This document shows, piece by piece, positions 17,175-25,917 of a stretch of DNA of 64,000 nt (position 1 is its first letter; each line of letters opens with the position of its first letter). A program made the translations under genes and the position numbers. Location: the NCBI RefSeq assembly GCF_012939955.1, contig NZ_SPMY01000024.1, positions 1 to 64,000 of the forward strand, written 5' to 3'. The notes beneath the pieces were generated by a model, which saw only the letters and a program-made list of their open reading frames with translations, had not been told where the DNA came from and ran no database searches. This DNA is from Candidatus Accumulibacter phosphatis. GTDB taxonomy: Bacteria > Pseudomonadota > Gammaproteobacteria > Burkholderiales > Rhodocyclaceae.

Positions 17175-17761
17175 CAGCGACTTGCCAGCAGACGTTCGAC
17201 GAGGCGAGCCAGTGCCTGGCCGCGGTGCGAGCGGCGGTTTTTCTCGGCGGCGTCGAGTTCGGCGGCGCTCTTGTCGAGTGCGCGGACGTAAAACAGCGGA
17301 TCGTAGCCGAAGCCGCTTTCGCCGCGCGCGGCGGGCAGGATCTCGCCGTGCCACTCGCCCTCGGCGATGATCGGTTGCGGGTCGTCCGCGTGACGTACGA
17401 AGACGATGACCGCAACGTAGTGTGCGGCGCGCTGGTGGCTGTTGCCGAGTTCGGCGAGCAGCTTTTCGTTGTTGCGCGCGTCCGATCGTGGCTCGCCGGC
17501 GTAGCGCGCCGAGTACACGCCAGGGGCGCCACCGAAGGCGTCCACACACAGGCCGGAGTCGTCGGCCAGCGCCGGCAGGCCGGTCAGTTGCGAGGCATGG
17601 CGGGCTTTGGCCAGCGCGTTCTCGACAAAAGTGCAATGCGGTTCTTCGACTTCGGGAACATCGAGCTCGCCTTGCGGAACGAGTTCCCAGCCGAGCGGCG
17701 CGAGAATGGTGTCGAGTTCTTTGAGTTTTTTGGCGTTGTTGGAAGCGAGGACGAGTTTCAT
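17174..17761 (-). CDS. rdgB: dITP/XTP pyrophosphatase RdgB
   Basis: The enzyme hydrolyses non-canonical purine nucleoside triphosphates (dITP, XTP) to monophosphates, protecting DNA from their incorporation. The 195-residue protein starts LVLASNNAKKLKEL and has FVENALAKARHAS, LADDSGLCVDAFGGAPGVYS and GESGFGYDPLFYV, all Ham1-family landmarks. It is expressed between rph and hemW in the common proteobacterial order. Confidence 0.95.
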   Translation of the reverse strand: MKLVLASNNAKKLKELDTILAPLGWELVPQGELDVPEVEEPHCTFVENALAKARHASQLTGLPALADDSGLCVDAFGGAPGVYSARYAGEPRSDARNNEKLLAELGNSHQRAAHYVAVIVFVRHADDPQPIIAEGEWHGEILPAARGESGFGYDPLFYVRALDKSAAELDAAEKNRRSHRGQALARLVERLLASR

Positions 17762-17766
17762 GGCTG

Positions 17767-18483
17767 CTATAGGGCCTGGGCGCTTGTCTGCTCGGCAATC
17801 AGGCGGCCGATGCCGGCATCGGCCAGGTCGAGCAGTTCGATCATCTGGGCACGCGTAAAAGGCTCGCCTTCGGCGGTCCCCTGTACCTCGACAATGCCAC
17901 CGCTACCGGTCATCACGACGTTCATGTCGGTGTCGCAGTTGGCGTCTTCGGCGTAGTCGAGGTCGAGCACCGCGACGCCCTTATAGATGCCGACCGACAC
18001 CGCGGCGACATGATCACGCAGCGGGTTGCTGCTCACCTTGCCTGTGCTGAGCAGATGTTCGCAGGCGTCGTTGAGCGCCAGCCAGGCGCCGGTGATCGCC
18101 GCACAACGCGTCCCGCCATCGGCCTGCAGGACGTCACAGTCGAGCGTGATCTGGCGTTCGCCGAGCAGCTTGAGGTCGGTGACCGCACGCAGCGCGCGAC
18201 CGATCAGGCGTTGTATTTCCTGCGTGCGACCGGATTGCTTGCCTTTGGCCGCTTCGCGGCCACTGCGCGTGTGCGTCGAGCGTGGCAGCATGCCGTATTC
18301 GGCGGTAACCCAGCCCTGTCCGCCGCCGCGTAGAAAAGCGGGGACGGAGTCCTCGATGCTGGCCGTGCACAGCACGCGCGTGTCGCCCATTTCGATCAGC
18401 ACCGAGCCTTCGGCGTGGCGGGTGAATCGGCGCGCAAGGGTGACCTTGCGCAGTTGCGAAGCTTGACGGTGACTGGGGCGCAT
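17767..18483 (-). CDS. rph: Ribonuclease PH
   Basis: This phosphorolytic 3' exoribonuclease trims tRNA 3' ends. The 238-residue protein has the RNase PH landmarks [60 protein letters not shown] and [19 protein letters not shown]. Start is the ATG ending at 18483. Only 5 bases separate its stop from rdgB. The PP2C phosphatase gene lies immediately upstream on the same strand. Confidence 0.95.
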   Translation of the reverse strand: MRPSHRQASQLRKVTLARRFTRHAEGSVLIEMGDTRVLCTASIEDSVPAFLRGGGQGWVTAEYGMLPRSTHTRSGREAAKGKQSGRTQEIQRLIGRALRAVTDLKLLGERQITLDCDVLQADGGTRCAAITGAWLALNDACEHLLSTGKVSSNPLRDHVAAVSVGIYKGVAVLDLDYAEDANCDTDMNVVMTGSGGIVEVQGTAEGEPFTRAQMIELLDLADAGIGRLIAEQTSAQAL

Positions 18484-18491
18484 GAAAATTC

Positions 18492-19412
18492 CTATTTGGC
18501 GTACTTCTGAATGGTCGAGCGGATCTCTTCGATGGCCAGTTCGATCTCCTCTTCGCTGAGTTCGGTCTTGTGGCGCGGGTTGCGCCCGAACTCGTCGAGA
18601 CGCGTGGTTACCGTGTCGCGAGGCATTGATTTGGTTGAAATGAGGCTGCCGCCGGCGCTGCTCTCGTCGACGTAACTGTCCTGCCAGCGCACGGCGATCA
18701 TCGACAGGTTGTCGGCATGCGGCCCGCAACGGGTTTCTGCCTGGGCAAGCAGGGTCGGTACGGCATGCATCAGATTGGCGGTCTTCAGGGCCGTGGCCAG
18801 CAGCTTGTCAGGTAGTCCGTTCCAGGCGCCGTCGGTGCAGAGGACCAGCACGTCTTCGGCTTCGAGTGTCGTCTTGCGCGAAAACTCGATCTCTGGCGTC
18901 TGTTGGCCGCCCAGGCAGCCGTAGATCTTGTTCCGGTCCGGGTGCGTGCTGGCCTGCTCTTCATTGATGATGCCCTGTTCGAGTAACAAGCGTACGCGGG
19001 AGTGGTCTTTGGTCTGGGCCAGGGCTCTGCCCTTGCGCAGTAGATAAAGTCGAGAATCACCCGAGTGCGCCCAGTAGGCGATGTTGTTCTGCACGAAGCA
19101 GGCGACGCAGGTGGTGCGTGGTGAGTCCTGCAGCTGATGCTTGGCGGCAAAATCGAGGATGGCGCGGTGCGCGTTGAGCATGCCAGTCTGCAGAAACAGA
19201 AAGGGGTCGCGAATGGGCGTCGTGACCTGGCGCTGGAAGGACTCGGTCAGCGTTTGTACGGCGATCTGGGCAGCCACTTCACCGAAGTAGTGACCGCCCA
19301 TGCCGTCGGCGACGACCATCAGCAGGCTGTCGCGGGAATAGCAGTGTGCCAGCCGATCTTCGTTATTGGCGCGCTTGCCGGCGCGGCTCTCTTGGTAGAT
19401 CGTGAATTTCAT
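18492..19412 (-). CDS. PP2C-type protein phosphatase
   Basis: This 306-residue metal-dependent Ser/Thr phosphatase has the PP2C metal motifs: NNED (residues 16-19), VVADGMGGH (34-41), [21 protein letters not shown] and [15 protein letters not shown]-terminal extension of about 55 residues ends in a helical acidic segment ([12 protein letters not shown]). It overlaps the kinase gene by 4 bases. The two form a kinase-phosphatase pair that presumably controls the same targets. Targets are unknown. Confidence 0.9.
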   Translation of the reverse strand: MKFTIYQESRAGKRANNEDRLAHCYSRDSLLMVVADGMGGHYFGEVAAQIAVQTLTESFQRQVTTPIRDPFLFLQTGMLNAHRAILDFAAKHQLQDSPRTTCVACFVQNNIAYWAHSGDSRLYLLRKGRALAQTKDHSRVRLLLEQGIINEEQASTHPDRNKIYGCLGGQQTPEIEFSRKTTLEAEDVLVLCTDGAWNGLPDKLLATALKTANLMHAVPTLLAQAETRCGPHADNLSMIAVRWQDSYVDESSAGGSLISTKSMPRDTVTTRLDEFGRNPRHKTELSEEEIELAIEEIRSTIQKYAK

Positions 19413-20377
19413 GGGCTTCTGGATTTCTTAAATTTGCCGACCATCTGGTCGAGCCACTTTGCTTTCGGCTGTGGCGTCGGTGGGATGACCGCTTCAGTGA
19501 GCGCTTTCTGCAGCGCGAAGACGCTTTGTGGCCGGTAACGATGGTTCAGGCACAGGCACCAGTCGATCGTTTCCAGCAACTGGTCCGAGTACTGACCTTC
19601 CCAACGGACCATCGCCGGGACCAGGCGATCCTTTTCGAGACGGCCGTCGGCTGCTTGTGGGGTGCTCGCCGAGATGCACGCATACATCGAAGCGCCGACG
19701 CTGTAAATGTCGCTCCAGGGGCCGAGGAGTTCCCGCTGGCTGTAATGCTCCGGCGAGGCGAAACCCGGTGTGTACATCGGCTTGAGCATTGGCGTGTCGC
19801 AGGCTAGCGTCTGGCGCGCCGCGCCAAAATCGATCAGCACCGGGGTCTGGTTGTTGCGCATGTAGATGTTCGACGGCTTGAGGTCGAGGTGCAGCAAGCG
19901 GTGTGAGTGCACCTCGCGCAGGCCGTTGAGCATTTTGGTGAAGACGTTGCGAATGAAGTTTTCGGTGACCCCGGCCCTGTTTTTCTGGATCAGCTCCTGC
20001 AGGGTGCGGCCGTGTTCGTACTCCATGACCATGTAAACGGTGTCGTTGGCGCGAAAGAAGTTCAGGACGCGGATCACGTTCGGGTGCGAGAGACCGGCCA
20101 GTGACCTGCCTTCTTCGAAGAAACACTTCATCCCGTAGCGGAACGCCGGAAGATGATCTTCGCTGATCACCGGCGCCGTTTTTCCTTCGCCGCGCAAGGC
20201 TAGCGTGTTGGGCAGGTACTCCTTGATGGCGACGCGCGTGCCGTGACTATCGGTGGCCACATAGACAATCGAAAAGCCACCCAGTGAGAGCTGATGCTCA
20301 ATGCAGTACTCATCGAGTTGGAACGCTGGGGGAAGGGGGTGGTTTGCTTGTTGCACCATAGGTGTCGAAGCTATCAT
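19409..20377 (-). CDS. Ser/Thr protein kinase
   Basis: This cytosolic Hanks-type kinase has 322 residues and no transmembrane segment. Visible motifs are the glycine loop LSLGGFSIVYVA (30-41), catalytic lysine AIKEYLP (K52), LLHLDLKPSNIYMR with HLD in place of HRD (163-165), DFGAARQ (183-185), and SPEHYS in place of APE. Replacement of the arginine makes it a non-RD kinase. The start could be 20377 or the ATG ending at 20359 (MVQQAN). It is co-transcribed with the PP2C phosphatase downstream and diverges from yicC. Confidence 0.88.
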   Translation of the reverse strand: MIASTPMVQQANHPLPPAFQLDEYCIEHQLSLGGFSIVYVATDSHGTRVAIKEYLPNTLALRGEGKTAPVISEDHLPAFRYGMKCFFEEGRSLAGLSHPNVIRVLNFFRANDTVYMVMEYEHGRTLQELIQKNRAGVTENFIRNVFTKMLNGLREVHSHRLLHLDLKPSNIYMRNNQTPVLIDFGAARQTLACDTPMLKPMYTPGFASPEHYSQRELLGPWSDIYSVGASMYACISASTPQAADGRLEKDRLVPAMVRWEGQYSDQLLETIDWCLCLNHRYRPQSVFALQKALTEAVIPPTPQPKAKWLDQMVGKFKKSRSP

Positions 20378-20462
20378 TCAGAGTGTCGGCCATTGTCCGG
20401 TCTTTGGGGGTGGGCTGTAAAGCCGGCTGCGGACCTACCTCCGTCCACCAGTCAGGATTCCA

Positions 20463-21329
20463 ATGATCTACAGCATGACCGGCTATGCCGCGGCAGCGTG
20501 CGCCGTCAAGGGCGGCGCCGTACAAATCGAGTTAAAAAGTGTCAACTCCCGCTATCTCGACTATCACTTTCGCGTTTGTGACGAGCTGCGCATTGCCGAA
20601 CCCGCGCTGCGCGAGCTGATCGGCGCGCGCCTGGTGCGCGGCAAGCTCGAGTGTCGGGTCAGTTTTATCGCCACGGCCAGTGCGGCGCAGCAAGCGAGCC
20701 TGAACGCCGAATTGCTCGCCCGCCTGGGCCGGCTCGATACACAGATCCGCGCGGAGCTACCGCTGGCCGCGCCGCTGGCGGTCAGCGACGTGCTGCGCTG
20801 GCCGGGCATTTTCGGTGACGACTCGCTCGATATCGAAGCCGTGTTGCCGGCTTGTCGGGAACTGGCCCGCGCGGCACTTGACGACTTCGTGGCCAGTCGG
20901 GCGCGTGAGGGCGAGAAGCTCGCCGCCGTGATCCTGGACAAAGTTACCTGCATGCGCGGGCTTTTGCGCGATATCGAGCCGCGCATCCCGGCGGCCCTGA
21001 TCGCGTTCAACGAGAAGCTGCGGCAGCGCCTGCTCGATGCGCTCGATACGGTGAGCGACGACCGGATTCGACAGGAGGTGGCGGTCTTCGCGGCGCGCAT
21101 CGATGTCGCCGAGGAACTGGCGCGCCTGGCGACCCATCTCGATGAAGTCGAGCGCGTTCTCCGGAGCGGCGGCGCCAGCGGCAAACGTCTCGATTTCCTG
21201 ATGCAGGAACTGATGCGGGAAGCCAATACTTTTGGCTCCAAGTCGCTGGTTGCCGAGTTGTCGCAACTGGCGATCGAGTTCAAGCTGCTCATCGAACAGA
21301 TGCGCGAGCAGGTGCAGAACCTGGAGTAG
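20463..21329 (+). CDS. yicC: YicC family endoribonuclease
   Basis: This is a complete 288-residue YicC protein. It has MIYSMTGYAA at the start, the SVNSRYLDYHFR motif, and the C-terminal hallmark GKRLDFLMQELMREANTFGSKS. E. coli YicC is reported as an endoribonuclease involved in sRNA turnover. In many proteobacteria it lies near gmk; here about 8.4 kb with an integrase-bearing element separate the two. An intrinsic terminator follows at 21368. Confidence 0.94.
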   Translation: MIYSMTGYAAAACAVKGGAVQIELKSVNSRYLDYHFRVCDELRIAEPALRELIGARLVRGKLECRVSFIATASAAQQASLNAELLARLGRLDTQIRAELPLAAPLAVSDVLRWPGIFGDDSLDIEAVLPACRELARAALDDFVASRAREGEKLAAVILDKVTCMRGLLRDIEPRIPAALIAFNEKLRQRLLDALDTVSDDRIRQEVAVFAARIDVAEELARLATHLDEVERVLRSGGASGKRLDFLMQELMREANTFGSKSLVAELSQLAIEFKLLIEQMREQVQNLE

Positions 21330-21367
21330 TGAATCACGCCGCATCATGAAGTCTCTCGCCTTAAGTT

Positions 21368-21394
21368 AAAGCCCCGTATTTTGGGGCTTTTCTT
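21368..21394 (+). terminator. Intrinsic terminator after yicC
   Basis: AAAGCCCC (21368-21375) pairs with GGGGCTTT (21383-21390) across a 7-base loop, followed by a short T-rich tail (TTTTCTT). It ends the yicC transcript just left of the integrated element. Confidence 0.75.
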
Positions 21395-21437
21395 CGTCAT
21401 GACGTTGCAACTTGTCGCATGAGAGCGCACAATGTCC

Positions 21438-21490
21438 GTGCACTACCAAGTGCACCACGTGGTGCACCTATAGCCAAGCAGGTGGTGCAC
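21438..21490 (+). promoter_or_regulatory. GTGCAC palindrome cluster (possible attL / integrase or repressor site)
   Basis: GTGCACTACC (21438-21447) is followed by an 18-base perfect palindrome GTGCACCACGTGGTGCAC (21450-21467) and another TGGTGCAC (21483-21490), which sits just before the ribosome site of the integrase. Direct and inverted GTGCACC half-sites next to int fit arm-type sites or an operator. Confidence 0.45.
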
Positions 21491-21503
21491 ACCAGGAGGC
21501 GAT

Positions 21504-22772
21504 ATGGGCAAGCTGACTGACTTGGATATTCGGAACTGGATGAGGAGCGGCGAGCGCTTCGAACAACGGGGCGACGGAGACGGGGTATATCTGTGCTTTC
21601 CCGCTCGGTTCGCCGTGCCGGTCTGGAAGTTGCGCTATCGTTTCGCTGGCAAACCTCGCACGGTGAACCTTGGCAGTTACCGTGACTTGTCAATTGCTGA
21701 CGCCAGAAAGACGGCCAAGGAGCTACGCGCGCGGGTTGCGTTGGGCTATGACGTTGCCGGAGAAAAGCAGGAGCGCAAGCGCGAGGCTGTCGCCAAGATC
21801 GAGGCTGAGAAGGCGGTCATTACCATGGGCGCGTTGGCCGATGACTACTTCTCGTCTCAAATTCTTGGACGCTGGAAACATCCCAACATCGTGCGCAGCC
21901 GGATCGAGAACGACATCAAGCCGAACATTGGGAAGCTGGCCATAGGAGAGATACGACCAACGCACGTTGACGCGATGCTCAAGGCTATCGTCAGGCGGGG
22001 TGCTCCGACGATGGCGAATGATGTCCTGCGTTGGGTCAAGCGAATGTTTGACTACGCCATCAAGCGCCAGATGATCAGCTTCAATCCGGCGGCGGCTTTC
22101 GATCTGGCGGATGCTGGCGGCAAGGAGGAGTCCCGCGACCGCTGGCTTACCCGTTCGGAGTTGGCCGCCCTGTTTGCTGCGATGCGAAGCGCGCGAGGAT
22201 GGAATATCGAGAACGGCCTGACGGTGAAGCTGCTACTGCTGTTGGCGGTTCGCAAGGGCGAACTGATACAGGCAAGGGTTAGTGAATTCGATCTCGACGC
22301 GGCCGTTTGGTATCTGCCAGCCGACCGGACAAAAACAGGTGCGGCGATTGACATCCCTCTCCCTAATCAAGCTGTTGCGTGCCTGCGTGAGCTTGTGCGG
22401 TTGGGCAACGGGTCTGGATGGCTGCTACCGGCGCGCAAGATGCAGGAGCGCATGGTCCCTCATATCGACCTCAACACCGTTGGCGCCGCGCTTGCGAAAA
22501 ACATCAAGCCTTTGATGCCCGGCGCAGAGAACTTCACGTTGCATGACTTTCGGCGCACGGCGCGCACTCACTTGGCCGCGCTGGGGGTGGCACCGCATAT
22601 CGGCGAGCGCTGCCTGAATCACGCTATCAAGGGCGTGGAGGGCATCTATAACCAGCACGATTTCTTCGACGAACGCCGGGAGGCACTTCAGAAGTGGGCC
22701 GACCTACTCGATGTGATTGCAGGCGACGAGCAGGGCAAGGTCGTACCGCTCAGGCCGGCGAAGATGGCTTGA
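21504..22772 (+). CDS. int: Tyrosine recombinase / P4-type integrase
   Basis: This 422-residue site-specific recombinase has the P4-type layout. An N-terminal arm-binding region contains WKLRYRFAGKPRTVNLG and YRDLSIADARKTAKEL, followed by a SAM-like core-binding domain and a catalytic domain. Catalytic residues visible are Arg in LLAVRKGEL (about 250), the HDFRRTARTH box (about 345-354) and the tyrosine nucleophile in GIYNQHD (about 382). CAGGAGG precedes ATG 21504. No tRNA adjoins it, so the target is the yicC-gmk interval itself. Confidence 0.92.
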   Translation: MGKLTDLDIRNWMRSGERFEQRGDGDGVYLCFPARFAVPVWKLRYRFAGKPRTVNLGSYRDLSIADARKTAKELRARVALGYDVAGEKQERKREAVAKIEAEKAVITMGALADDYFSSQILGRWKHPNIVRSRIENDIKPNIGKLAIGEIRPTHVDAMLKAIVRRGAPTMANDVLRWVKRMFDYAIKRQMISFNPAAAFDLADAGGKEESRDRWLTRSELAALFAAMRSARGWNIENGLTVKLLLLLAVRKGELIQARVSEFDLDAAVWYLPADRTKTGAAIDIPLPNQAVACLRELVRLGNGSGWLLPARKMQERMVPHIDLNTVGAALAKNIKPLMPGAENFTLHDFRRTARTHLAALGVAPHIGERCLNHAIKGVEGIYNQHDFFDERREALQKWADLLDVIAGDEQGKVVPLRPAKMA

Positions 22773-22867
22773 CCCGGGCCTGCCCGCGCCTATCCTGCCG
22801 CGAATGGCTGCGAAGCCCTGGCTGGAAGGCGCGGAGTCGTGATTCAGGGGCTAGAAAAAGGAGCATT

Positions 22868-23366
22868 GTGGACGATTCGGATGCATCCGGTCGAGACCGG
22901 CTATTCCGGCGCTATGTGCGCTTGTACAACGCGAAGGCTCGTCAGCTTGGCCTCAAGATGTTTCGCGGAACGACAAAACCCCGACGCGCGATCCGTTTGC
23001 GCGACCTCTTGGATCCCCGTCGCGTTCGTGCATTGGTGTCGTTTGCATCGAGCGAGGAAGAGGAGAAGTTCAGGGCAGACTTCTACTTTTCGTTGTACTC
23101 CGACGTTCGTCCACTTGCATCCCTTGGCTTCACGAAGCGGCGGCAAGCGTCTGAATGGGGGGCGGCGTGGCGCGGCAGAACAGCGCAAGGAAGGCGACGG
23201 GAATCGCCGGTCGGTGATCGATGCCGCACACGCGATTCTTGCGGTATGTCGGCGAAAGCCATCGGCACGTCAGCTGGCGAAGTTGATCGAAGAAAAAACG
23301 GGTATCCCGGCAAACACTGTTCGAGGGCACCTTCAGAAACTGAAAAAAGAACGAATTCTGGATTAG
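22868..23366 (+). CDS. Winged-helix-like element protein, interrupted by a one-base frameshift
   Basis: After GTG 22868 (preceded by AAGGAG) one frame encodes a basic N-terminal part with FASSEEEEKFRADFYFSLYSD, ending near ASEWG. From about 23160 the adjacent frame continues with VIDAAHAILAVCRRKPSARQ, then LAKLIEEKTGIPANTVRGHL and KKERILD, which reads like a helix-turn-helix. The two halves join if one G is removed from the six-G run at 23157-23162, giving about 165 residues. Probably an element regulator or DNA-binding accessory protein. I do not recognise a named family for the N-terminal half. Confidence 0.55.
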
Positions 23367-23455
23367 GGGCTTCGATCTCATCCAAGGGAAGTTTCTAGTA
23401 TCAGGACCATGCAAGCCGCGGCATCCCGTTGCGGGGCTCTTCATAGAGGTACAGC

Positions 23456-23707
23456 ATGGTTCAGCACACAAAGAACGAGCGCGCGATCCCCGACGCTCTC
23501 AGGCATTTCGATTACCTTCCTGATTCGGCAAGTGTCCGTCTGCCAGTCGTGGCGGCGCTCGTGGGATGCTCCACAGCAACCGTCTGGCGCATGGTCAAGC
23601 GTGGCACGCTGCCTACTCCTCGGCAAAGGGGTCTGCGGATTACCGCTTGGTCTGTCGGCGAGCTTCGAAAAGCGCTTGCTGTCGTTTCACCGGCGGTGAG
23701 TGCGTGA
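23456..23707 (+). CDS. AlpA-like helix-turn-helix regulator
   Basis: This 83-residue protein has a MerR/AlpA-type helix-turn-helix: LPVVAALVGCSTATVWRMVK, followed by RGTLPTPRQRGLRITAWSVG and ELRKAL. AlpA proteins act as excisionase-like or transcriptional regulators in integrated elements. AGAGGTACAGC precedes ATG 23456. The stop overlaps the GTG of the next small gene by 4 bases, which suggests it heads the helicase operon. Confidence 0.75.
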   Translation: MVQHTKNERAIPDALRHFDYLPDSASVRLPVVAALVGCSTATVWRMVKRGTLPTPRQRGLRITAWSVGELRKALAVVSPAVSA

Positions 23708-23886
23708 GCCACAAAGGAAAAGCCGCCGCGGTAACGAGCACCGAGACGGCTTCGAAAACGACACCAAACAGCACGCATTCTAGCATCGTCGATCCGCTGC
23801 GCGGCTGGTTCGCGCTCGCCAGCAACGTGAAGCCTTCGCGCAACCGCCAGCCGAAACGAGGCTGGCAAAGGGGGGCGCGGAGATGA
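23704..23886 (+). CDS. Small basic protein, unknown
   Basis: This predicted 60-residue Ser/Thr-rich basic protein has a GTG start at 23704 overlapping the stop of the AlpA-like gene. Its stop overlaps the start of the primase-like gene in the same ATGA manner. The coupling on both sides is the main support; the sequence itself is uninformative. Confidence 0.45.
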   Translation: MSHKGKAAAVTSTETASKTTPNSTHSSIVDPLRGWFALASNVKPSRNRQPKRGWQRGARR

Positions 23887-24311
23887 GCCAAGTCGACAAA
23901 CTGCTTCAGCGTCTCGACAAGGTGAAGCGCACCGGGCTCGGGACGTTCTCTGCGCGCTGTCCTGCACATGACGACCGCGGGCCAAGCCTTGCGATTCGCG
24001 AAACCGACGACGGGCGAATCCTTGCGCACTGCTTCGCCGGGTGCGACGTGCAAGACGTTTTGTCCGCTGTCGACCTGACGTTCAGCGACCTGTACCCACC
24101 CCGGGCGCTCGATCACCGGATTAACCCGGAGCGCCGGCCATTCCCTGCGGCCGATTGCCTGCGCGCTGTTGGTTTTGAGGCGCTGGTCGTCTGCGCTGCA
24201 GCGGCGGCGATGCTGGCCGGCGAGCCGTTCAGCGAGATTGACCGCGAACGGCTGATTCTTGCTGCAAGCCGCATTCAGTCGGCGATGCAGGCAGCGGGGT
24301 TATCGTCATGA
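23883..24311 (+). CDS. CHC2-like zinc-finger, primase-type protein
   Basis: This 142-residue protein resembles the zinc-binding N-terminal domain of phage and plasmid primases. Putative ligands are in ARCPAHDDRGPSLAI (Cys, His) and ILAHCFAGCDVQDVLSAV (two Cys), matching a CHC2-type ribbon. No Toprim or polymerase domain follows; the second half is a helical tail. It would cooperate with the helicase encoded immediately downstream (4-base overlap). It could also be only the DNA-recognition part of a split primase-helicase. Confidence 0.7.
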   Translation: MSQVDKLLQRLDKVKRTGLGTFSARCPAHDDRGPSLAIRETDDGRILAHCFAGCDVQDVLSAVDLTFSDLYPPRALDHRINPERRPFPAADCLRAVGFEALVVCAAAAAMLAGEPFSEIDRERLILAASRIQSAMQAAGLSS

Positions 24312-25582
24312 GCATTCTTCAACGCACAATTCGTCAACGAGAAGAATCTACGTCCAGACTCGAAGACGTGGCCGAACGCATGCGTGGCGCAAGGCCAGAG
24401 CACCGGCCGAGCAAGGAAGCCGCGCCAGAGCGCGAATACGCGGGGACTGTGCAGATTAGCAGAGCCAGCGACGTGAAGATTGAGCCGGTATCGTGGATCT
24501 GGAACGGATGGCTGGCGGCTGGGAAGCTTCAGATCCTGGGAGGCGCACCAGGTACCGGGAAGACGACGATTGCCATGAGCATGTCGGCGGCGCTGACGGC
24601 CGGCGGACGCTGGCCGGATGGCACCCGCGCAAGCGTCGGCAACGCCGTGATCTGGAGCGGCGAAGACGACCCGGCCGATACGCTGATTCCGCGGCTTGTG
24701 CTGTCCGGCGCCAATCTGTCCCGCGTGCATTTCATTGACGGCGTGCAGGAGGGCCACGAGAAGCGATCATTCGACCCGTCGAAGGATATGCCAGCGCTGC
24801 GGCGCAAGCTGCTGGAAATCGGCGACGTTCGCTTGCTGGTCGTCGATCCGATCGTTTCGGCAATTGCCGGCGACAGTCACAAGAACGCCGAAGTGCGGCG
24901 CGGACTTCAACCGCTCGCCGACCTGGCCGCGTCAATGAAGTGTGCGCTGCTCGGCATCACTCACTTTTCGAAGGGTACAGGCGGCCGGGATCCGGTAGAG
25001 CGCATTACCGGAAGCCTTGCCTTTGGCGCAGTCGCACGCATCGTGCTGGTCGCTGCAAGGCAACAGGAAGAGGCGGAAGACGGGCGCACCGTGCGTCTGC
25101 TGCTTCGCGCCAAGTCAAACATTGGACCGGACGATGGCGGCTTCGAGTACGACTTGCAACCGGCCGAACTGAAAAGCCATCCAGGTATCTTCTCGTCATC
25201 GGTGCAATGGGGTGTTGCCGTCGAAGGGGCGGCGCGCGATCTGCTTGCCACGGCCGACGCGACCGGCGACGACGCCGGTGGCGGGAGTCCGCTTGCTGAT
25301 GCAATGCACTTCCTTGAAGTGGAACTTGCGGAAGGCGCACGGGCGGTGACCGAGTTGGAGTCGGCTGCGGGTAGCGCCGGCCATTCATGGGCGACCGTTC
25401 GGCGAGCAAAAAAGGCGCTGAAAATTGAAGCGCAGAAAGGCGGAATGAAAGCCGGCTGGGTGTGGGAGCTACCACGAAGGTGCTCAAGTAGTAGCGAAGA
25501 TGCTAACAAAAAAGGGTTAGCGCCTTCGGGAAGTGTTGAGCACCTTCGTGGCGATCAAAGCATTGTCGAGGTGGAGATATGA
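24308..25582 (+). CDS. RepA-like AAA ATPase / replicative helicase
   Basis: This 424-residue protein is of the AAA_25/RepA hexameric helicase type. Walker A is ILGGAPGTGKTTIAMSMSAA (about residues 76-95), the WSGEDDPADTLIPRL motif follows, and Walker B is VRLLVVDPIVSAIAG (about 176-190). LGITHFSKGTGGRDPVERI is the typical sensor region, and a winged-helix-like segment lies near residues 335-375. It presumably unwinds the element origin. The last 35 codons are unusual: the DNA there forms a large nested inverted repeat (25472-25551), so the protein tail is repeat-encoded. Confidence 0.82.
   Translation: MSILQRTIRQREESTSRLEDVAERMRGARPEHRPSKEAAPEREYAGTVQISRASDVKIEPVSWIWNGWLAAGKLQILGGAPGTGKTTIAMSMSAALTAGGRWPDGTRASVGNAVIWSGEDDPADTLIPRLVLSGANLSRVHFIDGVQEGHEKRSFDPSKDMPALRRKLLEIGDVRLLVVDPIVSAIAGDSHKNAEVRRGLQPLADLAASMKCALLGITHFSKGTGGRDPVERITGSLAFGAVARIVLVAARQQEEAEDGRTVRLLLRAKSNIGPDDGGFEYDLQPAELKSHPGIFSSSVQWGVAVEGAARDLLATADATGDDAGGGSPLADAMHFLEVELAEGARAVTELESAAGSAGHSWATVRRAKKALKIEAQKGGMKAGWVWELPRRCSSSSEDANKKGLAPSGSVEHLRGDQSIVEVEI
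25472..25551 (+). repeat. Nested inverted repeat with four iteron-like units, inside the helicase gene
   Basis: CCACGAAGGTGCTCAA (25472-25487) has a perfect inverted copy at 25536-25551. Inside, CGAAGATGCTAAC (25495-25507) pairs with GTTAGCGCCTTCG (25516-25528) with one mismatch. The arm itself holds a tandem: CGAAGGTGCTCAA then CGAAGATGCTAAC. The 80 bases thus contain four versions of CGAAGRYGCT-AA, two in each orientation. An iteron-type origin or protein binding site is a reasonable reading; it could also be a mobile palindrome. Confidence 0.6.
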
Positions 25583-25917
25583 GCCCGGCGACCATCATCA
25601 GAGAGGCGGCGGGGGACGGGGTGAATCTCTCGTTATCGGAGGCTGAGACGATCAAGGCGGCGGGCGACCAGGCCGCGGTCAATCGCTGGCTTCCGGCGAT
25701 CCGAGCGCACAAGGCTTTCATTGTCGTGCTACTGGTTGACGCTGCGGTACGCCGCTGGCTGGCAGCGATCGGCGAAACCGACCAAGAAACCATAGACGAG
25801 GTGCTTGCCGCGTGCCGGCGAGACAGTGAGGTGCGGGCGTACTTCCTTGGACGTGCCCGAAACGCTGGAATGGACGCGCATTCAAGCGCCGGGAAGGTGG
25901 TCGACACGACATGCTGA
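25579..25917 (+). CDS. Small element protein with TIKA-type N-terminal motif
   Basis: This 112-residue protein overlaps the helicase stop by 4 bases. Its N-terminus (IIREAAGDGVNLSLSEAETI then KAAGDQAAVNRWLPAIRAHK) is a pattern I associate with short proteins downstream of primase or helicase genes in betaproteobacterial mobile elements. The C-terminal half (DQETIDEVLAACRRDSEVRA then YFLGRA) is a helical segment. Function unknown. Confidence 0.6.
   Translation: MSPATIIREAAGDGVNLSLSEAETIKAAGDQAAVNRWLPAIRAHKAFIVVLLVDAAVRRWLAAIGETDQETIDEVLAACRRDSEVRAYFLGRARNAGMDAHSSAGKVVDTTC

Noticed and set aside
21330-21503. tRNA gene as the integration target
   Set aside because: No cloverleaf or T-loop consensus could be found near the integrase. 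The visible hairpin is a terminator after yicC.
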